Assembly (NCBI GenBank): GCA_964511405.1
Contig: CAZEFK010000037.1
Span: 1 to 40,904 of the forward strand
From: CAZEFK01 sp964511405
Lineage (GTDB): Bacteria > Pseudomonadota > Alphaproteobacteria > Elsterales > Elsteraceae
DNA length: 40,904 bases
Reading direction: 5' to 3'
The notes under the pieces are model-generated. The model saw nothing but the letters and a program-made list of their open reading frames with translations, did no database searches and was not told the DNA's origin. The position numbers and the translations under genes are program-made. Each line of letters begins with the position of its first letter. The first letter of the stretch is position 1. This document shows, piece by piece, positions 1-7,808 of this stretch.

Positions 1-10
1 CTGGCGTCAT
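1..10 (-). CDS. Start of a further gene running off the left edge, probably the second dipeptide-type permease
   Basis: An ATG on the minus strand at position 10 overlaps the stop codon of the upstream permease as TGATG, the usual arrangement of translationally coupled transporter genes. Only three codons (M-T-P) lie inside the window, so the product cannot be read. In DppB/DppC importers the gene after the first permease is normally the second permease, which is the inference here. Confidence 0.4.
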
Positions 11-951
11 CACAGCCGCACCCGGGGGTCGACGACCACGTACAGCAGGTCGATGGCGAAATTCACCAGCACGTAGATCCCGGCGATCACCAGCAGGGCG
101 CCCTGGATCACCGGATAGTCGCGGCGCAGCACGGCCGAGACCACCAGGTTGCCGACGCCGGGCAGGGCGAACACGGTTTCGGTCACGATGGCGCCGCCCA
201 GCAGCAGCGCCAGGGTCACGCCGATTACGGTCAGGATCGGGATGAAGGCGCTGCGCAGCGCATGCTTCAGCACCACCGCCGCCTCGCCCAGGCCCTTGGC
301 CCGGCAGGTGCGGATGAAGTCCTCGTGCAGCACGTCCAGCATGCTGCCGCGGGTGAAGCGGGTGATCAGCGCCGAGTTGATCACTCCAAGCACGACCGCG
401 GGCAGGATCAGGTAGCTCAGATGCTCGATCAGGCCGGCGTCGGGGGCGCCATAGCCCGAGACCGGGAACCAGGTGCGGTCGACCGCGAACAGCTCGATCA
501 GCACCAGCGCCAGCCAGAAGCTGGGGATGCTGGCGCCGAGCATGGCGAAGCCCAGCACCAGGCGGTCGAGCCAGCTGTCGCGGAACACCGCCGAGACGAT
601 GCCGGCGGGCAGCGCGACCGCGACGGCGATGGCGAGCGACAGCAGGGTCAGGAGCAGGGTCGGCTCGGCGCGCTCGCCCAGCGCCTGCAGCACCGGCCGG
701 CCCAGGAAGATCGACTGGCCGAGGTCGCCATGGAGCAGGGCGCCGGCCCAGATCACGAACTGGACCGGCAGCGGCCGGTCCAGCCCCAGGCTGGCGCGCA
801 TCTCCGCCGCCGCCTCAGGCGTGGCGTCGGCGCCCACCAGGATGGCGGCCGGATCGCCCGGCATTACCCGGACGATCACGAACACGCCGACCGCCACCAC
901 GGCCAGGACCACGGCCATGCCGCCCAACCGGTTGAGCAGGAAGCGCAGCAT
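10..951 (-). CDS. Dipeptide/oligopeptide-type ABC transporter permease (DppB/GsiC family)
   Basis: A 313-residue inner-membrane permease of the peptide/nickel/opine importer class. It begins with the family-typical amphipathic start and first membrane helix (MLRFLLNRLGGM), followed by the periplasmic stretch with VRVMPGDPA and LGLDRPLPVQF. Five further hydrophobic segments follow. The cytoplasmic EAA loop (FIRTCRAKGLGEAAVVLKHALR, about residues 215-236) is the ATPase docking site. The end VDPRVRL is typical of the family. The gene starts 10 nt after the binding-protein gene stops and overlaps the next gene, so it is operonic. The substrate cannot be read from the permease. Confidence 0.93.
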   Translation of the reverse strand: MLRFLLNRLGGMAVVLAVVAVGVFVIVRVMPGDPAAILVGADATPEAAAEMRASLGLDRPLPVQFVIWAGALLHGDLGQSIFLGRPVLQALGERAEPTLLLTLLSLAIAVAVALPAGIVSAVFRDSWLDRLVLGFAMLGASIPSFWLALVLIELFAVDRTWFPVSGYGAPDAGLIEHLSYLILPAVVLGVINSALITRFTRGSMLDVLHEDFIRTCRAKGLGEAAVVLKHALRSAFIPILTVIGVTLALLLGGAIVTETVFALPGVGNLVVSAVLRRDYPVIQGALLVIAGIYVLVNFAIDLLYVVVDPRVRL

Positions 952-961
952 GGCCGGCCGC

Positions 962-2509
962 CTATTTCTCGATCCAGGCGTTCCAGAAGTGCGGCCAGGC
1001 CGCCGGCTGGAAGCCCTTGAGGCGGCTGGACCGGGCGCTCAGCGCGTTGAAGTCGCCGATCTTGATCGCCGGCACTTCGGTGAACAGCAGCTGCTGGACG
1101 TCGTCCCACAGCTTCTCGCGCTTGGCCGGATCGGACTCGGCGTTGAACGCGGCCAGCACCTTGTGCTTGGCCTCGGTCGACCACCAGCCCGGGGCGCTGT
1201 CGCTGCCGGCGATGGTCAGGGTCGGCTCGGGCAGGAAGGGGCTGTGGGTGATGTAGATCTCCCACAGCCCGGGCTCGTTGCGGCGCTGGACCAGCGTCGC
1301 CCAGTCATTGACCTGCATGTCGACGTTGAGGCCCGCGGCCTGCATCTGCTCGACCGCCACAAGCGCCATCTTGTAGTGGAATTCGTACTGGGTGCTGGTC
1401 AGCAGCCGGATCGGCTCGCCCTTGTAGCCGGCCTTGGCGGCCAGCGCCTTGGCCTTCTCGGGATCGTTGAGGTTGTAGTGGTCCTTGACCCCGACGTCGG
1501 AATGGAACACCAGCCCGGGCGGATAGAAGGCGCCGTCGACGTCGTAGAACTCCTTGAAGCCGAAGGCCGCCTCCAGCATGTCGGACTCGCCCAGCGCCGC
1601 CTGCACCGCCTGGCGCATCAACGGATTGGCCAGCACGCCCTGCTTGGTGTTCATGACCATCACGGGATAGCCGAAGGGCTTCAGCAGCAGCGGCTCGACC
1701 TCGGGCTTGCCCTTCAGCCGGTCCATGGATTCCACCGGCAGCGTGTCGGCGAAGTCGAACTGGTTGACCAGCACGCCCTGGATGCGGGTGTTGGCATCGG
1801 GCACCGGCACGAAGCGCAGCTCGTCCAGATAGGCCGTGCGCTTGCCGCCATAGCCGTTGGGCGCGTCGTCGCGGGCGGCGTAGTCGGCGAAGCGGGTCAG
1901 CCGGATGTACTGGTCGGGCACCCGCTCCTTGAACGCATAGGGCCCGGTGCCGATGAACTTGGTCATCGGCGCGGCCTGGTTGCCGGCCGGCAGCACCACC
2001 GCGGCCGAGTTGTTGAGCGACAGCAGCGCCATCAGCGGCGCATAGGGCTCCTTGAGCTGGATCACGACGGTCGCGGGGTCGGGGGCGGTGATCCCGGCGA
2101 TCTCGGCGGAGGCTTGCTGGCCGCGGCTGGCGACCTTCTCCCAGCGCTCAAGCGACGCCTTGACGTCGGCCGACGTCATGGTCGAGCCGTCGTGGAACTT
2201 GACGCCCTGGCGCAGCTTGATCGTGTAGGTCTTGCCGCCGTCGCCGACGGCCGGCTGGTCGGCCGCCAGCAGCGGCACGATCTTGTAGCCGTCGCCGAAG
2301 GTATACAGCGTTTCGAAGATATGCTGGCTGATGATGCCGACCAGGTCGGCGGTGCTGGCCATCGGATCGAGCGTGGGCGGCTCGCCGATGGTGGCGATGG
2401 TGGCCACGCCGCCCTTGACCGGGTCGGCCTGGGCCGGGGCCGCCAGGGCCAGGGCGGCGCTCAAGAGCAGGGCCCCGGCACCCCAGGGTCGCGGTCGCTG
2501 CGTCGGCAT
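962..2509 (-). CDS. Extracytoplasmic solute-binding protein, family 5 (peptide-type ABC importer)
   Basis: A 515-residue periplasmic binding protein of the SBP_bac_5 family, which presents peptides, opines or related solutes to the downstream permease. A Sec signal peptide occupies about residues 1-28 (hydrophobic LLLSAALALAAP, cleavage after AQA). The mature part begins with the family motif GEPPTLDPMASTADLVG, has GKTYTIKLRQGVKFHDGS near residue 90, and keeps the normal length. It is the first gene of a minus-strand operon with the permease at 10-951. Its promoter region carries the two-dyad operator shared with the amino-acid importer at 10807, so control by the divergent IclR protein is likely. 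Confidence 0.93.
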   Translation of the reverse strand: MPTQRPRPWGAGALLLSAALALAAPAQADPVKGGVATIATIGEPPTLDPMASTADLVGIISQHIFETLYTFGDGYKIVPLLAADQPAVGDGGKTYTIKLRQGVKFHDGSTMTSADVKASLERWEKVASRGQQASAEIAGITAPDPATVVIQLKEPYAPLMALLSLNNSAAVVLPAGNQAAPMTKFIGTGPYAFKERVPDQYIRLTRFADYAARDDAPNGYGGKRTAYLDELRFVPVPDANTRIQGVLVNQFDFADTLPVESMDRLKGKPEVEPLLLKPFGYPVMVMNTKQGVLANPLMRQAVQAALGESDMLEAAFGFKEFYDVDGAFYPPGLVFHSDVGVKDHYNLNDPEKAKALAAKAGYKGEPIRLLTSTQYEFHYKMALVAVEQMQAAGLNVDMQVNDWATLVQRRNEPGLWEIYITHSPFLPEPTLTIAGSDSAPGWWSTEAKHKVLAAFNAESDPAKREKLWDDVQQLLFTEVPAIKIGDFNALSARSSRLKGFQPAAWPHFWNAWIEK

Positions 2510-2523
2510 CTCCCCTCCTCGCC

Positions 2524-2598
2524 GTCCGGTATCTCAGACAGGCTTCCGTTATAGTGGACAATCTGACGCTAGCGCGGGCTATAGTCCTGTGCAACAGG
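2524..2598 (-). promoter_or_regulatory. Promoter and double operator of the peptide-type importer (IclR-type, copy A)
   Basis: Read on the minus strand: -35 TTGCAC (2589-2594), 17 nt, -10 TAGCGT (2566-2571), then dyad 1 GTCCACTATAACGGAA (2544-2559) and dyad 2 GTCTGAGATACCGGAC (2524-2539), separated by 4 nt. The same layout occurs at 10831-10902. The dyads lie downstream of the -10, where a bound protein would block transcription. They sit between the binding-protein gene and the divergent IclR gene. The promoter assignment is by inspection. The binding protein is inferred from position. Confidence 0.7.
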
Positions 2599-2629
2599 TT
2601 TGCAACGCGAGTCGACCAACGAGGTGGAG

Positions 2630-3433
2630 ATGGCCAAGCCGACCGAAGGCGCGCTTCCGACCGGACATGCGCGGGCGCGCGGCCTGGACCGCGCGATCGA
2701 GCTGCTGGAGTGCCTGCACGGCACCGCCGAGCCGCTGCGCATCGGCGAGATCGCCAAGCGCCTGGGCGCGCCGCGCTCGACCATCTATGAGATCGTCAAC
2801 CGCTTCGTGGAGGCCGGGATCCTGGAGATCTACGGTGAAGGCCGGGTGTTCTTCGGCCGCACCGTCCATTTCTACGGGACCCATTACCTAAGCGGCAACA
2901 TGCTGGCCCGCCGCGCCCGCGACGAGGTCGAGCGGCTGGCGCGCCTGACCAACGAGACGTCCGAATTCTGCATGCTGCACGGCAACAAATACACGGTCGT
3001 GCACATGCAGACGGGGGCGAAGATGTTCCGGCTGACCTCGGGCATCGGCGCCAAGGTGCCGATCCCGTGGACGGCGTCCGGGCGCCTGCTGCTGGGGCAC
3101 ATGACCCCGGCCGAGCTCGACCGCTTCCTGCCCGACGAGGACTTCGTGCTGCCCGACGGCCGCCTGCTGGAGCGCCGCCACCTCTATGCCGAGATCGAGG
3201 CCGCCCGCGCCCAGGGCTTCTTCGAGACCTCGGGCCTGGTCGACAGCTTCACCCATTGCATGGCGGCGCCGATCCGCGATCCCGACGGCGTCGCCATCGC
3301 CACCATCTGCTTCGTGGTCACCCGCGACACCGGGCCCGAGCTGCGGCGCGAGCTGAAGGCGCTGCTGATCGGCTCGGCCGCCGCGCTGTCGGCGGCCCCG
3401 GCGCGCGGGGACGAGCGGCGGCGGGCGGTTTGA
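2630..3433 (+). CDS. IclR-family transcriptional regulator
   Basis: A 267-residue regulator with an N-terminal winged helix-turn-helix (about residues 18-78, including LRIGEIAKRLGAPRSTIYEIVNRF) and a C-terminal IclR effector-binding domain. The effector domain shows the usual IPWTASGRLLLGHM and MAAPIRDPDG-like stretches. I place the start at the ATG at 2630 because GAGG lies 5 nt upstream; an in-frame TTG at 2600 would add ten residues and lacks a better site. It is divergent from the peptide-type importer. The duplicated operator at 10831-10866 suggests that it also controls the amino-acid-type importer. The ligand is unknown. Confidence 0.92.
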   Translation: MAKPTEGALPTGHARARGLDRAIELLECLHGTAEPLRIGEIAKRLGAPRSTIYEIVNRFVEAGILEIYGEGRVFFGRTVHFYGTHYLSGNMLARRARDEVERLARLTNETSEFCMLHGNKYTVVHMQTGAKMFRLTSGIGAKVPIPWTASGRLLLGHMTPAELDRFLPDEDFVLPDGRLLERRHLYAEIEAARAQGFFETSGLVDSFTHCMAAPIRDPDGVAIATICFVVTRDTGPELRRELKALLIGSAAALSAAPARGDERRRAV

Positions 3434-3543
3434 GGTCAATGGCAAGCGCCGGCGTCGTCCCTGAGCAGAGGACGTCTCCGCCGAGGCTTCGCCGCGAGGG
3501 CGAGGCCACCGGGGTATCGACGGGCCGCGGTGTCAGTGCATCG

Positions 3544-4083
3544 CTACCTGATTGGCGAAATTTGGTCGGCCGGGACGTTCTCTTTTCGCAAAGCGTGGAT
3601 AATATCTTTTGTCAACTTAAAAATATGGAGAGGATCTGTAGGAGACTCCTCGAAATCCGCGAACCGCAAATAATAGGCCTTGGCTTCGGCATCCTTAGCG
3701 TGGATGAGCAAGGCTCGGCATCCCCCGATTTCGGCAAGTTGAACGGTGCGCCGCATGGCATCTTTTAGCATCGTGCGGCCGATGCCACGCTTTTGCGCTC
3801 GCCGATCCGTGGCTAGCCTGGCGAGAATCAAGACAGGAACTGGATGTCGCCCCAATCCTTTGGTGACACGGGTTGGCGCGTCGGCGAAGTCGACACTGCC
3901 GATGACAGCCGTGTAGTAGCCGAGCACAGGGCCGCCCTGGTGCATGACAAGTGTTACAGAGCCCGCTGCGGATTGAGCCTGGAGAGCGTGCTTACGGAGA
4001 AAGTTATCAAGCGCTGGTACGCCGCAATTAAAATCGGCGACATCGTGATCTTTGTTCAGCTTCTCCAGCACCCAGCGGGACAC
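3544..4083 (-). CDS. GNAT acetyltransferase toxin (TacT-like) of a type II toxin-antitoxin pair
   Basis: A 179-residue GNAT-fold protein. TacT-type toxins acetylate the amino group of charged aminoacyl-tRNA and stop translation. It has the toxin signature DFNCGVPALDNFLRKHA (about residues 17-33), acetyl-CoA loop Q97-x-x-G100-x-G102 in RRAQKRGIGR, and a C-terminal tyrosine pair Y137/Y138 where the family has its catalytic Tyr. I chose the GTG at 4083: the antitoxin stop is at 4088 and GAGGAA sits 7 nt upstream. The ATG at 4140 lies inside the antitoxin gene and has no advantage. Tight coupling to the DUF1778 gene supports the call. Its GC content looks lower than that of the neighbouring genes. 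Confidence 0.88.
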   Translation of the reverse strand: MSRWVLEKLNKDHDVADFNCGVPALDNFLRKHALQAQSAAGSVTLVMHQGGPVLGYYTAVIGSVDFADAPTRVTKGLGRHPVPVLILARLATDRRAQKRGIGRTMLKDAMRRTVQLAEIGGCRALLIHAKDAEAKAYYLRFADFEESPTDPLHIFKLTKDIIHALRKENVPADQISPIR

Positions 4084-4087
4084 CGGT

Positions 4088-4408
4088 TTATTCCTCGAGA
4101 AGGCTGGGCGTCTCGAGGAAGGCGCGCAGGCGAGTGTCATCGCGGGCGGGCCGGTCGAGGATCGCTTGGAAGGCAGCCCATGCTTCCGGATCCAAGAGGA
4201 AGACCCGTCGGTCGGCGAGGGTGTCGGCCGCTTCCTTGAGGCTGGCCTGGGTCACGAAGCTGCTCACTGGGACGCCGGCGTGGGCAGCCGCGCGCTCAAG
4301 CATCAATTTGGCGTCCGGTGTAATGCGCAATTCGAGACGGTGCTCTTTGGTGGCCCTCCGCCGCTTCGCGTCAGCAGCGGGCGGGACCGCGTCGCTGATC
4401 TGGTCCAT
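4088..4408 (-). CDS. DUF1778 ribbon-helix-helix antitoxin (TacA-like)
   Basis: A 106-residue antitoxin. The N-terminal part has the DUF1778 ribbon-helix-helix pattern (EHRLELRITPDAKLMLERAA, then VSSFVTQASLKEA), which binds DNA. The C-terminal half (FLLDPEAWAAFQAILDRP) is the segment that wraps the GNAT toxin. The start at 4408 is supported by GGGAGAG just upstream. It lies first in the operon, 4 nt before the toxin, the usual order. Repeated TGTACGG boxes in the promoter are candidate sites for autoregulation by the antitoxin or the toxin-antitoxin complex. Confidence 0.9.
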   Translation of the reverse strand: MDQISDAVPPAADAKRRRATKEHRLELRITPDAKLMLERAAAHAGVPVSSFVTQASLKEAADTLADRRVFLLDPEAWAAFQAILDRPARDDTRLRAFLETPSLLEE

Positions 4409-4474
4409 ATGTCTCTCCCAACAGGGCGTGTCGCCGCCCCATCCGTAGTCGCCTGATTGGGGGCGACGAAGGGA

Positions 4475-4530
4475 GTAGATGGTGTACGGACATTCGCCGG
4501 TCAAGATCGGTGTACGGTTTTTGTACGGAC
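4475..4530 (-). promoter_or_regulatory. Promoter and TGTACGG operator boxes of the tacAT-like operon
   Basis: Three direct copies of TGTACGG lie at 4483-4489, 4511-4517 and 4522-4528. The last two are 11 nt apart, one helical turn. A minus-strand promoter can be drawn as TTGACC (4499-4504), 17 nt, CATCTA (4476-4481), with the first box in its spacer. Such repeated short boxes are what ribbon-helix-helix antitoxins bind. The assignment is by inspection. Confidence 0.55.
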
Positions 4531-4659
4531 GCTCGCGTCTAGCAGCTAGGTCCGGGCGGAAATGCCCGCGGAGGCGGCGTCGGCTGCCGGGCCGGATCGC
4601 TGCTCCGCCCCGGCGCCCAGAGATACCCATGCCCGACCGAGGGCAAGGCCGATCGCAAG

Positions 4660-4686
4660 TGCGCCTCGCCGTTTCGGCGAGGCGCA
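4660..4686 (-). terminator. Hairpin just after the tail-fibre-like gene
   Basis: A perfect 11-bp stem (TGCGCCTCGCC / GGCGAGGCGCA) with a 5-nt loop begins 7 nt beyond the stop codon at 4693 on the minus strand. It has no clear T-run, so it is a terminator-like or RNA-stabilising hairpin rather than a textbook intrinsic terminator. Confidence 0.55.
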
Positions 4687-4692
4687 AATCCG

Positions 4693-6060
4693 TCACGGCA
4701 CCGTGATCGTTTGATCCGCTCCGGTGGCGTTGTAGGTAGCCCAGGTGTTCCCGCCGTCGTAACTGACCATGATCTTGCCATCGGCGGCAGGATTCCCCGC
4801 TGTACCGCGGTCCGGATCGCTGCTGTTGCCTGGCGTTGCCCCGGTCGCGGCGTAAGGCGTCCCCGACATGTACCCGGCCCGGCTGGAAGCGATGTAACCC
4901 GAGCCGCCGCCGCCGCTGCCGCCCGGTGAGGCGCCGCCGGGGCCGCCGCCACCGCCGCCGCCGAAGTACCCGCCGCCACCGCCTCCGGACGTCCAGGTGC
5001 TGTTATCGCCGCCGCCTGGTGCGCCTCCCCCGTAGACGGCGGTACCGGAGTTTCCATTGTATCCAATGCCGCCCTGAAGCGCCGTGCCATTCCCACCGCC
5101 GCCAGCGCCCCCGCTGCCACCCGAGTTGGCCGTGCCGCCGAGGCCGGGCGAACTGCCGGTGCCGTCCCCGCCGGCAGTGCCGCCGCCGCCGCCGCCCGGA
5201 CTTGAGCTCGCCGCCCCGGCGCCGCCACCACCCGCGATGGCCAGGGCGTTGGCCTGCGAGACGCTGCCGAGGAACACGCCGGAGAGGCCGCCGCCGACAC
5301 CGCCCAAGCCGGTTGCAGGGGCCGACCCCGCTTTGCCGACCATCAGAGTTATGACGGTTCCGGGCGCCAGGTTGAACGTGACGTCAAAGGCGCCGCCGGC
5401 GCCGCCGCCAGCCGCGCCGCCGCCGCCGCCCCGGCCGGTCGCGCCACCGGCCCAGCCCTTGATCCGGACCACTCGCGTCTGCGCGGCAGTCAAACGAAAG
5501 CTTGTGCCATCGTAGATCGTCGTCACGAGAGAGTTGGCCGGCAAGGCACCGGCAGCGAGCGGTGCCCCTGCGCTCCCGACGACATTCACGGCCCCCAGAG
5601 AGCCGACTTGCACCGTAACGGGTCCGGTGTTCGACGCCGAGCCGGTCAGAAATGCCAGCTGCAGGCCGCCAGTGCCGTAACTCGAAATCGCCGGCAACGG
5701 TGCAGGGATGGTCACAGCATTTGCCGTGCCAGTTGCGGTTCCGCCCCAGGCATATAGAACCGGCGCGGCCCCAGTCTGGCAACAATTCAAACGAAAAGCC
5801 GAACCGTCATAGAACATCGACAGTAGGGCGTTAGCCGGCAAGTCTCCGGCAATCAAGGAAGATCCCGTAGAACTCACAAGTGGAATAACAGGGAGAGAGG
5901 TGACTTGAACAGTTGCCGATCCCGTGTTCGCTGAGGATCCAGTGAGAAACGATATTTCTAGGCCACCCGAACCGTAGCTGGTGATCGCCGGGGTTGTGCT
6001 ACTGAAAGTCAGCGCATTTGGCGTTCCTCCCGCCAACCCTGCCCACGCGTACATTGTCAT
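4693..6060 (-). CDS. Glycine-rich phage tail-fibre-like protein, orphan, possibly N-terminally truncated
   Basis: About 455 residues. Two tandem copies of a roughly 90-residue module open the protein, each running from YAW-G through PAI-SYG-GGL and NTG-TVQV to L-AG-LPAN and YDG-FRL. This module pattern is familiar from phage and prophage tail fibres. A region of about 200 residues that is largely Gly, Ala and Ser follows, with runs of six or more Gly and a GGGGSGYI motif, resembling glycine-rich receptor-binding domains. The tail ends KIMVSYDGGNTW. No signal peptide or other tail genes are present. The first module starts within a few residues of the only plausible start codons (ATG at 6060 or 6054; an upstream in-frame extension reaches 6141), so an anchoring N-terminus may be missing. 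An IS630-type scrap lies just upstream. Confidence 0.65.
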   Translation of the reverse strand: MTMYAWAGLAGGTPNALTFSSTTPAITSYGSGGLEISFLTGSSANTGSATVQVTSLPVIPLVSSTGSSLIAGDLPANALLSMFYDGSAFRLNCCQTGAAPVLYAWGGTATGTANAVTIPAPLPAISSYGTGGLQLAFLTGSASNTGPVTVQVGSLGAVNVVGSAGAPLAAGALPANSLVTTIYDGTSFRLTAAQTRVVRIKGWAGGATGRGGGGGAAGGGAGGAFDVTFNLAPGTVITLMVGKAGSAPATGLGGVGGGLSGVFLGSVSQANALAIAGGGGAGAASSSPGGGGGGTAGGDGTGSSPGLGGTANSGGSGGAGGGGNGTALQGGIGYNGNSGTAVYGGGAPGGGDNSTWTSGGGGGGYFGGGGGGGPGGASPGGSGGGGSGYIASSRAGYMSGTPYAATGATPGNSSDPDRGTAGNPAADGKIMVSYDGGNTWATYNATGADQTITVP

Positions 6061-6149
6061 TGCGACTGCTCGGCATATTGGAGAGAGGTGGGGCCTGCAC
6101 TCCTGTAACGATTTTCGCAAGAGACGATAACGTGACGCCACCTAAAGGG

Positions 6150-6302
6150 TGTTCCGCGCTCGAACGAACACCGCCCGGGCTGTCGACCACGCCCACCATG
6201 CTCGACAACTACAAGCGCAACGGCACAACCACCCCGTGCGCAGCCCTCACCGTCATCGAAGCGCTGCCGACCGGCTACGACACGCGGGCCTCGTCGCCGT
6301 AA
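6150..6302 (+). pseudogene. Fragment of an IS630-family transposase
   Basis: The plus-strand reading frame encodes ALERTPPGLSTTP followed by YKRNGTTTPCAALTVIEAL. This matches the well-known IS630-type pattern L-R-T-P-G-L-P ... Y-R-H-G-T-T-T-LFAAL-V around the first catalytic region of the DDE domain. Only about 40 residues remain, with no upstream HTH part and no downstream DDE residues, and the frame runs into the 3' end of the GST gene. It is a relic of an insertion element. No terminal inverted repeats could be identified. Confidence 0.6.
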
Positions 6303-6901
6303 GGTTCGGCGGGATACCCCGGCCCGATCGCGTCCCTGACCCGCGTCAGCCAGGCGCCGACCGCCGGGTAGGCCGCGAGGTCGAAGCCGGCGTCGCCGGC
6401 CAGGTGGGCATAGGCGTAGACCGCGATGTCGGCGATGGTCAGCCGGTCGCCGGCCAGGAACGGCGATGCCGCCAAGGTCCGCTCCAGTGCCGCCAGCGCG
6501 CGCAGGCCGCCCTCGCGCTTGGCGGCGACCATGCCCTGGTTGCCGTCGAGCCGGCCGGTCAGCGTCCAGAAGCGCAGCGAGCCGATCATCGGCTCGACAT
6601 AGTATTGCTCGAAGAACAGCCACTGCATGACCTTGGCGCGCTGGTAGCGGTCGTCGGGCAGATAGGGCGAGCCTTCGGCCAGGTAGCAGAGGATCGCGTC
6701 CGACTCGGCGATGGCGCGGCCGTCCTCCAGCTCCAGCGCCGGAATGGCGCCGGCGGGGTTGAGGGCCAGGAAGGCGTCGGTGCGGCTCTCGCCGGCGAAG
6801 ATCGCCACCGGCTGCGAGCGGTAGGGGATCCGCAGCAGGCCCAGCAGGACGCGGACCTTCCAGCTGTTCTGCGACGGCCGGTATTCGTGCAGCGTGATCA
6901 T
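6275..6901 (-). CDS. Glutathione S-transferase family protein
   Basis: A 208-residue GST with an N-terminal thioredoxin-like domain (ITLHEYRPSQNSWKVRVLLGLL) and the glutathione-binding segment NPAGAIPALELEDGRAIAESDAIL, where the cis-Pro and the Glu-Ser-Asp contact glutathione. A helical C-terminal domain carries the conserved LTIADIAVYAY motif. The start at 6901 follows an AGAGG-type site and gives the standard GST N-terminus; an upstream in-frame extension (MVSEEPLP) is not family-like. It follows the HD-domain gene by 96 nt on the same strand at the end of the amino-acid importer operon. The substrate is unknown. Confidence 0.88.
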   Translation of the reverse strand: MITLHEYRPSQNSWKVRVLLGLLRIPYRSQPVAIFAGESRTDAFLALNPAGAIPALELEDGRAIAESDAILCYLAEGSPYLPDDRYQRAKVMQWLFFEQYYVEPMIGSLRFWTLTGRLDGNQGMVAAKREGGLRALAALERTLAASPFLAGDRLTIADIAVYAYAHLAGDAGFDLAAYPAVGAWLTRVRDAIGPGYPAEPYGDEARVS

Positions 6902-6997
6902 GGGCAGGGGTTCCTCTGAAACCATTGCCGTGAGGTAGAGCGCCCGAGCGCCAAGGACACTCCGGTTCTTGCGTCGTCGAGTCTGTTTCCGTGTCCG

Positions 6998-7729
6998 CTA
7001 CAGGAAATTGTTCGGCCAGATCATGGTCCGCCACATATGCGCCGTGGGCGAGCCGTCGAAGCCCAGGCCCTCGGCGGGCTGGCGGAAATGGCGGCCGATG
7101 ATGTCGAGCAGCGGCTCGGCCGAGATCTCGGACATGTCCTCGAAGAAATAGATGTCGTAGATCGTGATCAGCCGCGCGGTCATGTACCATTTGTGCCGGC
7201 GCGCCGCCTCGGCCTCGCGGCGGATGTACTCGGGCGGCTGGTAGTCCGGGCCGAAGAAGCGGTGGTAGCTCTCGGGATAGCCGTACTTGACCTCGGGGTC
7301 GGGCAGGTAGCGCAGGGCCTGGTGCTTCTCGACCGCCCAGGCGATCTCCTCCGACACATAGGGCGCGATCATCTGGGCGCCCCAATAGCCGTGGTCCGAG
7401 CGGATCAGGCAGCCATTGGCGATGTCGTGCAGCAGGCAGGCCAGCACGACCTTTTCGTCCTGGCCGTCGGCGAGCGCCCGCGTCGCGCTGCCCAGCAGGT
7501 GGCGGACCGTGATGTCCTCGAAGCGCAGGCGGAAGAAATCCAAGAGCTGCGGCTTCTCCGGCATCTTGGGCAGGGCCGGGTTGTCGCCCATCATCATCAC
7601 CGTCCCGGGGCCCAGGCGCGCGAACAGCTGGCGCTCGGGATTCGGCACGCCGGTGCCGATGCGGCCGACCGGTGCCGGCAGGATCAGGCGCTCATAGCCG
7701 GGCTGGTTGCTTTCGGGCGGGTTCGACAT
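6998..7729 (-). CDS. HD-domain metal-dependent phosphohydrolase-like protein
   Basis: A 243-residue cytoplasmic protein with a single HD domain. The putative metal ligands H77 (TVRHLLGSA) and H101-D102 (CLLHDIANG) are visible, followed by SDHGYWGAQ and EKHQAL. The rest is rich in Tyr and Trp, typical of an uncharacterised HD subfamily. GGAGG lies about 7 nt before the start. It follows the ATPase gene of the amino-acid-type importer by 79 nt on the same strand and is probably transcribed with it. That suggests it acts on the imported compound or a derivative, but no specific substrate can be named. Confidence 0.8.
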   Translation of the reverse strand: MSNPPESNQPGYERLILPAPVGRIGTGVPNPERQLFARLGPGTVMMMGDNPALPKMPEKPQLLDFFRLRFEDITVRHLLGSATRALADGQDEKVVLACLLHDIANGCLIRSDHGYWGAQMIAPYVSEEIAWAVEKHQALRYLPDPEVKYGYPESYHRFFGPDYQPPEYIRREAEAARRHKWYMTARLITIYDIYFFEDMSEISAEPLLDIIGRHFRQPAEGLGFDGSPTAHMWRTMIWPNNFL

Positions 7730-7808
7730 CGGCGGTCCTCCGGCAGGCGGCCTCTCGGGGCCGCTCTGCTGCCTCGATATCGGTCCGGCCGCGCCGGATC
7801 AAGGTCGA

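Noticed and set aside
473..2554. 693-residue plus-strand open frame across the peptide receptor gene
   Set aside because: Low-complexity shadow of the SBP_bac_5 and permease genes; no domains and no plausible start.
2550..2610. The 13-bp and 10-bp identities with 10857-10906 as remnants of a mobile element
   Set aside because: Identity is confined to promoter and operator positions in fixed register and stops outside them, better explained by shared regulation.
3434..3543. Possible small gene between the IclR gene and the GNAT toxin
   Set aside because: The plus-strand frame here runs into antisense of the toxin, with no ribosome binding site or recognisable product.
4879..5230. GCCGCC/CCGCCG runs that might be a tandem repeat or CRISPR-like array
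   Set aside because: They are the codons of polyglycine stretches in the tail-fibre-like gene, irregular in length and without spacers.
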